The position numbers were made by a program, and so were the translations under genes. Positions 26,274-33,659 of a stretch of DNA of 53,225 bases are shown here, one piece after another. Source of the stretch: Bacteroidales bacterium (GTDB taxonomy: Bacteria; Bacteroidota; Bacteroidia; Bacteroidales; UBA10428). Under the pieces are notes generated by a model. That model saw only the letters and a program-made list of their open reading frames with translations. It was not told where the DNA came from and searched no databases. Numbering within the stretch: position 1 is the stretch's first letter; each line of letters starts with the position of its first letter. The DNA lies in the NCBI GenBank assembly GCA_016930375.1, contig JAFGGU010000108.1, positions 1-53,225 of the forward strand. The letters run 5' to 3'.

Positions 26274-28616
26274 ATGAGTAAAACCAACATCAACCGGAAA
26301 AAGTTTAATAAATATTTCTGGATCATATTCGCAGCGCCGTTTGCGCTACTTGCGCTTTTGCTATTGCTTGCTGCTGTTGGCGGTATGGGTTATATGCCCG
26401 ATATCAACACACTCGAAAATCCCAAAATCAACCTCGCCTCACAGGTAATCTCCGATGACGGCAAGGTGCTGGGTTCGTTTTATTACCGGAACCAGAACCG
26501 GACCTATGTCGATTATGATGAATTGCCTGACCACCTGGTAAAAGCACTGATTGCCACTGAAGACAAAAGATTCTACAGGCATTCGGGTATCGATGCCAGG
26601 GGAATCGCCCGCATGGTGATAAAAACAGGCCTGCTCATGCAGCGCAGTTCAGGAGGGGGAAGCACAATCACGCAGCAGTTGGCCAAAATGCTCTTTCATG
26701 AACCTCCAAGAACGATGTTTGGCAGGGGCCTGCAAAAAATCAAGGAGTGGATCATCGCAGTGAGGCTTGAAAAAGCCTATACCAAGGAAGAGATCATCAC
26801 CATGTATTTCAACCAGTGTGATTTCGTGAATGAAGCCGCAGGAATTAAGTCCGCCGCCCAGGTATATTTCAGCACCCTGCCCGATTCTCTGACGGTTGAA
26901 CAGGCTGCCATGCTGGTTGGCATGGCCAAAAATCCCTCGTTTTACAATCCCAATGATTCAAACCGGCGGGAAAGGGTGCAACGGCGCAGGAACGTAGTGC
27001 TTAACCAGATGGAAAAATACAGCTATATCAGCACGGATCTTGCCGATTCCCTGAAAGGTATGCCCCTTACGATCAAATTCCAGCGTGTTGCGCACGATCA
27101 GGGCCTGGCCACTTACTTCCGTGAACATATCCGCACCCTGCTGATGAAAAAGGAACCCAAACGAAAGGATTACTATGATTATGATCTCTACCGAGAGGAT
27201 TCGCTGAAATGGATGAACGACCCGCTCTTTGGCTGGTGCAATAAAAACAAAAAGCCCGACGGTAATCCCTATAATCTGTATACCGACGGTCTGAAAATTT
27301 ACAGCACGGTAAATACCAAAATGCAACAGTATGCCGAAGAAGCCATGAAAGAGCATTTGGGCGGTTACCTGCAGCCGGCATTTTTTAAAGAGAAAAGAGG
27401 GGCTAAAAGGGCACCCTTTTCAAGAGACCTCCAGGATAAGGACATTGACAGAATCCTGACCAGGGCCATGCTGAATTCCGACCGGGGCAGAAGCCTGAAG
27501 GACCAGGGTCTGACTACCAGCCAAATCTACAAGGAATTCAAAAAGTCCGTTCCGATGAAAGTGTTTAGCTGGCGCGGTGACATTGACACCACCATGTCAC
27601 CCCTCGATTCCATCCGGTATTACAAGCATTTTCTCCGGGCCGGTTTCATGGCCATGGAACCCCTTACAGGCCATGTGAAAGCATATGTGGGAGGAATCGA
27701 TTTTGCAAGTTTCAAATACGACCATGTGTCCCAGAGCAAACGGCAGGCCGGGTCAACATTTAAACCCTTTCTGTATATCCTGGCCATGCAGGAAGGCAGA
27801 TCCCCCTGTGATGAGGTGCCCAATATCTCCCAGACCTTCATGGTAAACGATACGGTTTGGACGCCCAGGAGCAACAGCCGTGAAAAAGATCTCGGAAAAA
27901 TGAAAACCCTGAAATGGGGCCTGGCTACCTCGGAAAATAATATATCCGCCTGGCTGATCAAGGAATTCAAACCCAAACCGATTGCCGACGTTGCCCATAA
28001 AATGGGGATCACCAGCTACATCGACCCGGTTCCTTCCATGATTTACGGAACCTCTGACATGACCGTGGCCGAAATGGTTTCTTCCTATGCCACCCTGGCC
28101 AACCGGGGTGAACATATAAAGCCTGCTTATATAACCCGGATTGAAGATAAAAACGGCAACATACTGGCGGAGTTCACGCCCGAAAAGATGGAATCGATCA
28201 GCGAACAGACTGCCTTCCTGATGCTGAATCTGCTGGAAGGCGTCACAAATTTTGGTACCGCCGTGCGCCTGAGATACGCATACCACTTTACGGCCCAGAT
28301 AGCCGCCAAAACAGGCACTACCCAGAATCACTCCGACGGCTGGATGATCGGCATCACGCCCAAACTGGTGGCAGGCGGATGGGTAGGGGCAGAGGACCGT
28401 TCGGTGCATTTCGACGGAATGACAATGGGACAGGGGGCCACCATGGCCCTGCCCATTTATGCGCTGTTCATGCAAAGAGTGTATGCCGATAAATCCCTGG
28501 GCATAACACAGAATGATGTTTTCCAGATGCCTTCGGGCATGGCTCCCATACCGGATTGCCGCGATATCGTGTCACCAGGGGAAGGTGAGGATTATTACTG
28601 GGAGAATGAATGGTAA
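26274..28616 (+). CDS. Penicillin-binding protein 1A (bifunctional)
   Basis: 780 residues, class A PBP that polymerises lipid II and cross-links peptidoglycan. A short cytoplasmic basic tail and one membrane span (about 14-38). GT51 domain: catalytic Glu97 in ATEDKRFYRHSGID, GGGSTITQQLAKMLF, EIITMYFNQCDFVNEAAGI. The transpeptidase domain has all three penicillin-binding motifs: SxxK in AGSTFKPFLY, SEN in TSENNISAWL, and KTGTTQN. Ends DYYWENEW followed directly by a heptamer array. Length and order match the MrcA family; a symbol is not assigned because Bacteroidota carry several paralogues. Confidence 0.96.
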   Translation: MSKTNINRKKFNKYFWIIFAAPFALLALLLLLAAVGGMGYMPDINTLENPKINLASQVISDDGKVLGSFYYRNQNRTYVDYDELPDHLVKALIATEDKRFYRHSGIDARGIARMVIKTGLLMQRSSGGGSTITQQLAKMLFHEPPRTMFGRGLQKIKEWIIAVRLEKAYTKEEIITMYFNQCDFVNEAAGIKSAAQVYFSTLPDSLTVEQAAMLVGMAKNPSFYNPNDSNRRERVQRRRNVVLNQMEKYSYISTDLADSLKGMPLTIKFQRVAHDQGLATYFREHIRTLLMKKEPKRKDYYDYDLYREDSLKWMNDPLFGWCNKNKKPDGNPYNLYTDGLKIYSTVNTKMQQYAEEAMKEHLGGYLQPAFFKEKRGAKRAPFSRDLQDKDIDRILTRAMLNSDRGRSLKDQGLTTSQIYKEFKKSVPMKVFSWRGDIDTTMSPLDSIRYYKHFLRAGFMAMEPLTGHVKAYVGGIDFASFKYDHVSQSKRQAGSTFKPFLYILAMQEGRSPCDEVPNISQTFMVNDTVWTPRSNSREKDLGKMKTLKWGLATSENNISAWLIKEFKPKPIADVAHKMGITSYIDPVPSMIYGTSDMTVAEMVSSYATLANRGEHIKPAYITRIEDKNGNILAEFTPEKMESISEQTAFLMLNLLEGVTNFGTAVRLRYAYHFTAQIAAKTGTTQNHSDGWMIGITPKLVAGGWVGAEDRSVHFDGMTMGQGATMALPIYALFMQRVYADKSLGITQNDVFQMPSGMAPIPDCRDIVSPGEGEDYYWENEW

Positions 28617-28672
28617 GTAGAGTAGGGAGTAAGGAGTAAGGAGTAGGGAGTAGGGAGTAGGGAGTAGGGAGT
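28617..28672 (+). repeat. Heptamer array GTAGGGA after the PBP1A gene
   Basis: GTAG-AGTAGGGAGTAAGGAG and further GTAGGGA units start at the first base after the PBP1A stop (TAA 28614-28616). Together with the opposite-orientation array at 29177-29205 it brackets the S23 gene. Confidence 0.92.
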
Positions 28673-28772
28673 GTGGGTTTTGAGATTTGAGATTGGTGAT
28701 TTGATTCTTGGATGATTATCCTTATCTGAATAATTAACTAAGTTATAATAAGTTAGGTTAATATTATATGTT

Positions 28773-29144
28773 ATGGAATTACAGGGATTTAGAGATTTAA
28801 TTGTATACAAAAAATCTTACAAACTAGCACTTGATATTTTTGAAGTGACGAAAGTATTTCCAATAGAAGAGAAATTCTCGCTAACCGACCAAATCAGAAG
28901 ATCATCCCGCTCAATACCGGCCAATATAGCAGAATCTTGGGCAAAACGGATATATACCAAAGCATTTGTCAATAAAATATCTGATGCATTGGGCGAAGAA
29001 TACGAAACAGAAGTCTGGTTAAATATGTCCTATGATTTGCAGTATATCAATTCAGACAAACATAATCAAATATTATCCGGTTATAATGAAATCCGGAAAA
29101 TGTTGATATCTATCTTAAACTCGCCTGAAAAGTTTTGCAAATAG
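28773..29144 (+). CDS. Four-helix bundle protein, S23 family
   Basis: 123 residues. It matches the S23/four-helix family pattern: FRDLIVYKKSYKLALDIFEVTKVFP, FSLTDQIRRSSRSIPANIAE, then a helix around EYETEVWLNMSYDLQYI. Family members include the protein encoded in the intervening sequence of Leptospira 23S rRNA and are related in fold to Avd of diversity-generating retroelements, a pentameric basic nucleic-acid-binding bundle. Compared with the usual IAEG-GR, this copy has IAESWAKR, a change at a normally conserved turn. The gene is more AT-rich than its neighbours and lies between two inverted heptamer arrays. Function in the cell unknown. Confidence 0.88.
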   Translation: MELQGFRDLIVYKKSYKLALDIFEVTKVFPIEEKFSLTDQIRRSSRSIPANIAESWAKRIYTKAFVNKISDALGEEYETEVWLNMSYDLQYINSDKHNQILSGYNEIRKMLISILNSPEKFCK

Positions 29145-29176
29145 TCCTTGCCCTAAACCCATTACCCGATTCCCCC

Positions 29177-29205
29177 TCCCTACTCCCTACTCCCTACTCC
29201 CTACT
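29177..29205 (-). repeat. Heptamer array TAGGGAG at the 3' end of radA
   Basis: Four CTCCCTA units on the plus strand; in radA sense they read AGT AGG GAG TAG and give the last residues S-R-E and the stop codon of RadA. Confidence 0.92.
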
Positions 29206-30561
29206 AAATAAATTCTTCAAAGCCTCTTCTACCCTATTGACTTTTATCACACTTATAATCTCCTTTTCCGGGAGATTAATTTTTTCATAGGATCCCGATA
29301 TCATAATGGAAGTAAAGCCCAATCTGCCGGCTTCACGGATGCGGTTTTCAATGCGGCTTACCGGGCGGATTTCACCCGACAGGCCTACCTCGGCGCTGAA
29401 ACACATCTTTTTGGTAATGGGTTTGTCCACTCCCGATGACAGCACCGCCCCAATCACCGCCAGATCGAGCGCGGGATCGGTGACCCGAAGGCCTCCGGCC
29501 AGATTCAGGAACACATCCCGGGTGGCTATTTTAAATCCTGCCCGCTTTTCGAGGACCGCAAGCAACATGTTCAGCCTTCTTACATCATAGCCCGTGGATA
29601 TCCTTTGCGGGGTGCCATAGGCTGCCGTGCTCACCAGGGCCTGCACTTCGATGAGAAACGGCCGGATACCATCGATGGTGGCAGCCGTTGTTATGCCGCT
29701 CAAACCCTCATTGTTTCTGTTGATCAATACCTCCGACGGATTTTCAACCTCTTTCAGCCCTTCGTGCAGCATTTCAAAGATACCCAGCTCGGCGGTGGCA
29801 CCGAAACGGTTCTTGGAAGCCCGGAGTATGCGGTACATATAATGCTGGTCGCCTTCAAAAAGCAAAACCGTGTCAACAATATGTTCAAGTATCTTGGGCC
29901 CTGCCAGGGTCCCGTCCTTGGTGATATGACCGATCAGGAAGACCGGCGTGGAAGTTTCTTTGGCATATTTCATCAGTTTTCCGGCACATTCACGGATCTG
30001 GGAAATACTGCCCGGCGAGGATTCGAGGGTTTCGTCCTGCAGGGTCTGCACCGAATCGATAATCAGAATATCCGGCTGCAGATGCTGGAGATGATTAAAA
30101 ATATTCTGCAGGGATATTTCACCCAGCACATAGCAGTTATCGTTGGAACGACCGATCCGGTCGGCTCGCATCCTGAGCTGCTGCACACTCTCCTCCCCCG
30201 AGATGTACAGAACCTTGTAATTGCTCATCGCCAGGGCAACCTGTAACGCCAGGGTCGATTTGCCAATACCGGGCTCACCGCCTATCAGCACCACGGAACC
30301 TCTTACCAGCCCCCCTCCCAGAACCCTGTTCAGTTCTCCTGTCTGCGTATCCAGGCGTGGCTGGCTGCGTGAGTCAACTTCATGAAGCCTGACCGGGGAT
30401 GAACTGCCGATGGTGAAACGGCTGTCAGCCACTGCACTTGTTTTTACAACGACTTCCTCAATAAAAGTGTTCCATTCACCGCAGGACGGGCACTTGCCAA
30501 TCCACTTGGGCGCTTCGGTACCGCAGCTGCGGCAGACAAATACAGTTTTGGCTTTTGCCAT
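29194..30561 (-). CDS. radA: DNA repair protein RadA
   Basis: 455 residues, normal length. RecA-related ATPase that helps branch migration in recombination repair. N-terminal Cys4 zinc motif (CRSCGTEAPKWIGKCPSCGEW), Walker A GGEPGIGKSTL, LYISGEES, Walker B-like DILIIDSVQTL, the RadA signature KNRFGATAELGIFEM, and a C-terminal Lon-protease-like domain (GGLRVTDPALDLAVIGAVLSS). The last residues SRE and the stop are supplied by a heptamer array. Its ATG overlaps the stop of the upstream adenylyltransferase gene by one base (TGATG). Last gene of panC-panD-rfaE2-radA. Confidence 0.97.
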   Translation of the reverse strand: MAKAKTVFVCRSCGTEAPKWIGKCPSCGEWNTFIEEVVVKTSAVADSRFTIGSSSPVRLHEVDSRSQPRLDTQTGELNRVLGGGLVRGSVVLIGGEPGIGKSTLALQVALAMSNYKVLYISGEESVQQLRMRADRIGRSNDNCYVLGEISLQNIFNHLQHLQPDILIIDSVQTLQDETLESSPGSISQIRECAGKLMKYAKETSTPVFLIGHITKDGTLAGPKILEHIVDTVLLFEGDQHYMYRILRASKNRFGATAELGIFEMLHEGLKEVENPSEVLINRNNEGLSGITTAATIDGIRPFLIEVQALVSTAAYGTPQRISTGYDVRRLNMLLAVLEKRAGFKIATRDVFLNLAGGLRVTDPALDLAVIGAVLSSGVDKPITKKMCFSAEVGLSGEIRPVSRIENRIREAGRLGFTSIMISGSYEKINLPEKEIISVIKVNRVEEALKNLFSRE

Positions 30562-31055
30562 CAGGATCTCCCTGCCATTTTACCAATGATGGCCGTGCTT
30601 GAATATCCCTCTGTCAGCGGAATGGTAATAACCTGGCCTCCGCGGGCCTTAATGATATCATATCCCACAATTTCCTCAACTTTATAATCACCCCCCTTAA
30701 CAAGATACTGGGGCTGTATCCTGCAGATCAGCTCATAGGGTGTTTCTTCATCAAAGAGTACCACCGCCGAGACAAAACCCAACGACGCCAGGGTCAGTGC
30801 CCGGGTATACTCATCCAGGTAAGGCCGGGAAGGACCTTTCAGCTTTTTCACAGAATTGTCGGTATTCAAACCGATGACCAATACATCCCCCAGGTCGGAA
30901 GCCTTTGACAGGTACTCAATATGTCCCCGGTGCAGAATATCAAAACACCCGTTGGTGAAAACGATCGATTTCCTTTTGAACCCGGTGAAGGCCAGCCACC
31001 TGTCGAGTGTCTCGCCGCTCATGATTTTTCGGGTAACAGCATCCAGTTTTTGCAT
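30561..31055 (-). CDS. RfaE2-like cytidylyltransferase-fold adenylyltransferase
   Basis: 164 residues. Nucleotidyltransferase of the HxGH type: FTNGCFDILHRGHIEYL, then GDVLVIGLNTDNSVKKLKG, RALTLASLGFV, VVLFDEETP, YLVKGGDY and GYSSTAIIGKM. The sequence and length fit the stand-alone second domain of HldE/RfaE, which adenylates D-glycero-beta-D-manno-heptose 1-phosphate for lipopolysaccharide heptose; some Bacteroidota homologues act on other sugar phosphates. The kinase half is not in the window. Six bp after panD and overlapping radA by 1 nt, so part of the four-gene operon. Confidence 0.88.
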   Translation of the reverse strand: MQKLDAVTRKIMSGETLDRWLAFTGFKRKSIVFTNGCFDILHRGHIEYLSKASDLGDVLVIGLNTDNSVKKLKGPSRPYLDEYTRALTLASLGFVSAVVLFDEETPYELICRIQPQYLVKGGDYKVEEIVGYDIIKARGGQVITIPLTEGYSSTAIIGKMAGRS

Positions 31056-31061
31056 GCGACC

Positions 31062-31415
31062 TTATTTTGTCAGTGTGTTGGTTTCCGTGTCCGGAAGCAG
31101 AATCACCGGTCTGAAATGCCTGGCTTCTTCAAAATCCATCATGGCATAGGACATAATGATAACGATATCGTCTACACAGGCCTTTCTGGCTGCAGGACCG
31201 TTCAAACAGATAACGCCTGTTCCCCGCTCGCCCCTGATCACATAGGTTTCGAGCCGTTCACCGTTATTAATGTTCACCACCTGCACTTTTTCATTTTCGA
31301 GCAGATTGGCGGCGTCCATCAGATTCTCATCAATGGTGATGCTGCCCATATAATTGAGGTTGGCTTCCGTAACGGTCACCCTGTGTATCTTCGACTTAAG
31401 AACTTCTATATACAT
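31062..31415 (-). CDS. panD: Aspartate 1-decarboxylase
   Basis: 117 residues. Makes beta-alanine from aspartate for pantothenate and CoA. The proenzyme self-cleaves before the Ser in NYMGSITID (Gly24-Ser25), producing the pyruvoyl cofactor. Other family features: [12 protein letters not shown] at the start, [24 protein letters not shown] and the [12 protein letters not shown] strand. It lies 12 bp after panC, whose product pantoate-beta-alanine ligase uses the beta-alanine, so the two consecutive steps are encoded together. The C-terminal tail [12 protein letters not shown] is slightly longer than in E. coli. Confidence 0.96.
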   Translation of the reverse strand: MYIEVLKSKIHRVTVTEANLNYMGSITIDENLMDAANLLENEKVQVVNINNGERLETYVIRGERGTGVICLNGPAARKACVDDIVIIMSYAMMDFEEARHFRPVILLPDTETNTLTK

Positions 31416-31427
31416 AATGCCGCAAAA

Positions 31428-32273
31428 TTACGAAGAAAAATTAATATTATCGATAAGTCTTACTTTACCCACCCGCGCGGCAATGCATCCGATCACATCA
31501 TGCCGGTCATCCCAGGTGCTGACAGGTAAAAGTGTCAGCCCGTCGATGATTTCAAAGTACTCCAGGTCAACGCCTGGTGAGGACTGAATGCGACCGGTCA
31601 CAAAATCCTTCACTTCATCGGGTGTGTGCCGTACTTTCATTGCCTTGGCCTGGAAAAGGGACTGTGACAACGCGAGCGCTCTTTTTCGCTCCTCCTGACT
31701 CAGGAGCATATTCCTGGAACTCATGGCCAGGCCGTCGCATTCCCTCACGATGGGACATGAAACAATCTCCACCGGAAAGTTCAGGTCGGAAGTAACCTTA
31801 CGGAGTATGGCAAGTTGCTGAAAATCCTTCAGTCCGAAATAAGCCTTGTGGGGCTTTACCAGCTCAAAAAGTCGGGTTACTACCTGCGCTACCCCGTTGA
31901 AATGCCCGGGCCTGTGCTTGCCTTCCATAATACGGTCGAGCCCCCCGAAATCAAACACCCGCGTATCCGGCTCAGGATATACCTCTTTATCACCGGGCAT
32001 AAAAACAAGGTCGTACCCGGTGGATCTTAACAGGGCAAGGTCCTTATCAGGCATGCGAGGATACCTCTCCAGGTCTGTTTTGTCATTAAACTGGTTGGGA
32101 TTTACAAATATGCTGACCACCGTAATATCATTCTGCTGCCGGCAGAATCGCACCAGCGATAAATGCCCTTCATGCAGGGCGCCCATGGTGGGAACAAAGC
32201 CGATGGTCCTGCCGGAATTTCGGAGCGCCCCGATCCGTGATTTAAGAAGTGCTGTCTGGTAAATTACTTCCAT
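31428..32273 (-). CDS. panC: Pantothenate synthetase (pantoate--beta-alanine ligase)
   Basis: 281 residues. Joins pantoate and beta-alanine with ATP. Start placed at the ATG at 32273 (MEVIYQTALLKSRIG); a longer frame to 32291 would start inside the -7 element TATATTTG and is rejected. Motifs: GFVPTMGALHEGHLSLV with the HxGH-like ATP site, VVSIFVNPNQFND, GHFNGVAQVVTRLFELVKP, YFGLKDFQQL and VRECDGLAMSSRN. First gene of the operon panC-panD-rfaE2-like-radA. Confidence 0.96.
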   Translation of the reverse strand: MEVIYQTALLKSRIGALRNSGRTIGFVPTMGALHEGHLSLVRFCRQQNDITVVSIFVNPNQFNDKTDLERYPRMPDKDLALLRSTGYDLVFMPGDKEVYPEPDTRVFDFGGLDRIMEGKHRPGHFNGVAQVVTRLFELVKPHKAYFGLKDFQQLAILRKVTSDLNFPVEIVSCPIVRECDGLAMSSRNMLLSQEERKRALALSQSLFQAKAMKVRHTPDEVKDFVTGRIQSSPGVDLEYFEIIDGLTLLPVSTWDDRHDVIGCIAARVGKVRLIDNINFSS

Positions 32274-32288
32274 AATGATCTCACGGCA

Positions 32289-32296
32289 CAAATATA
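32289..32296 (-). promoter_or_regulatory. -7 element TATATTTG of the panC operon
   Basis: Full match to TAnnTTTG on the minus strand, 15 nt before the ATG at 32273, between the degenerate repeat array and panC. Confidence 0.6.
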
Positions 32297-32299
32297 GAA

Positions 32300-32337
32300 G
32301 AAAAAAAGTAACGAGTAAAGAGGAATGAGTAACAAGT
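32300..32337. repeat. Degenerate GAGTAA-type array
   Basis: GTAACGAGTAAAGAGGAATG then AGTAACAAGTAGGG: weak 6-7 bp periodicity. Unlike the other arrays its G-rich strand is antisense to the flanking minus-strand genes. Confidence 0.5.
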
Positions 32338-32355
32338 AGGGCTGGTGCTTCGGGA

Positions 32356-33393
32356 TCAGGGCATCAGATGGAAGGTGTCCTTCCATTTTCCTTTTGGAAA
32401 CTTGCCTTCCACGTACATCTCAAAAATCCGGTGTATGATCCGGTCCGTGATGTCCGGATAGGTGATCTCAATCCTGTACTCCGACTGGACCCAATCCATG
32501 ATCTTGTCAATCTTTGCGATTTTCAGTTTCTTGATAACGGGTACACCCAGATTTTTGAGCGCTGCCGCATTATAATGCTGCTCATACTGATTCTGCATGG
32601 GTATGACCATGAGTTTTTTACCCAGAAACAGGGCCTCAGCCGGTGTTTCAAATCCGGCGCCACACAATACCCCCCTGCTTGTTATCAGACTCGTGAGGAA
32701 ATTTTGGTGATCCACAGGCTTGATTTCAACATTATTAATGGTTATGGGCATTTGAGAGTGTTTTGAAAAAACCTGCCAGTCGACTTCAGGCATTTTACCC
32801 AACACCTTTACCAGTGTTTTGTCCTCATAGGACGGAAGGTATACCGTGTAATGACCCTTGTCGGATATTTCAGCCGCCCTGATTTCCTTTCGGATGACCG
32901 GCGTGAAAATGTTACCCGAGTACCTGCTGAAATGAAATCCAAATCCTGTGGAAGAAGGGGCGTAATTTTTCAGGATGTAACTACCTACGGAATCCCTGAA
33001 TCCCGGCTTCGGCGTGTTTTTGTCAGGCAAGGCATACTGGTGGCTGAGGGCAATGCACGGGATCCTGTTCCTGTAACAGGCCCAGGCTGATACCGGTTCA
33101 AAATCATTCAGAACAAAATCATATTCCGAAACGGGCAAATCCCTGATCTCACTTAAAAACCTCTTTGTATTCGCTTTTTTGTAAGTTTTCCGAAAATCGA
33201 TGCCTCCCCTTTTGCCAAAAATAAAGCCCAATCCTTCCAGCCGGTATTTTACATCAAATGGCAATCCGATATCTGCCTGGCATCCGCTGATCAGGATATC
33301 CGTCTCACATCTCTTCCGAAGCAGGGGAATAATCTCCCCGGCCCTGCTGATGTGTCCGTTGCCGGTACCCTGTATGGCGTATAAAATTTTCAT
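32356..33393 (-). CDS. GT28/MurG-like glycosyltransferase
   Basis: 345 residues from the ATG at 33393 (MKILYAIQGTGNGHISRA); the frame runs on to 33486 but the extra residues precede the Rossmann start strand. GT-B fold: the GTGNGH glycine-rich loop replaces the GGTGGH of MurG, DFVLNDFEPVSAWACYR follows, and the C-terminal donor-site pattern is GVLCGAGFETPAEALFLGKKLMVIPMQNQYEQHYNAAAL. Cytoplasmic or peripheral. Similar proteins in Bacteroidota are annotated as family 28 glycosyltransferases of unknown acceptor. Single gene. Confidence 0.82.
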   Translation of the reverse strand: MKILYAIQGTGNGHISRAGEIIPLLRKRCETDILISGCQADIGLPFDVKYRLEGLGFIFGKRGGIDFRKTYKKANTKRFLSEIRDLPVSEYDFVLNDFEPVSAWACYRNRIPCIALSHQYALPDKNTPKPGFRDSVGSYILKNYAPSSTGFGFHFSRYSGNIFTPVIRKEIRAAEISDKGHYTVYLPSYEDKTLVKVLGKMPEVDWQVFSKHSQMPITINNVEIKPVDHQNFLTSLITSRGVLCGAGFETPAEALFLGKKLMVIPMQNQYEQHYNAAALKNLGVPVIKKLKIAKIDKIMDWVQSEYRIEITYPDITDRIIHRIFEMYVEGKFPKGKWKDTFHLMP

Positions 33394-33551
33394 GACGCTC
33401 TGAATGACGGGGTTAATCCTATCGTTGTCCTGTAAGATTTCCCCCTGCAAATCAATAAAGTTAATATTACAATACGGTGAAGGCAATATGAAAGAATTGT
33501 TAATTCCGGACGAATCTAAATGCCTGTATTTCAGTACTCTTGAAACATTTC

Positions 33552-33629
33552 TTAACGCTGGCTTAACCTTCTTTTAATAGAAACATAGCCTGTTTGTAAC
33601 ATTAAGGTAAAATTGGTGGGATAATTTTG
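33552..33629 (+). promoter_or_regulatory. Pho-box-like promoter of the TonB receptor gene
   Basis: TTAAC at 33552 and 33563, TTAAT at 33574, GTAAC at 33596 and GTAAA at 33607, all on one 11-bp register (the 33585 position is degenerate). Ten nt after the last box is the full -7 element TAATTTTG (33622-33629). The proximal part reads GTAAC-N6-GTAAA-N10-TAATTTTG. Same geometry as the phoB, PiT and T9SS-protein promoters. Confidence 0.75.
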
Positions 33630-33659
33630 CAGGCAATAAAATTAAGACTCTTATAAACT

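Noticed and set aside
28595-28810. 71-codon minus-strand frame with TPYSLLPTPYSLL repeats
   Set aside because: Translation of the heptamer array in antisense; it overlaps the ends of two real genes.
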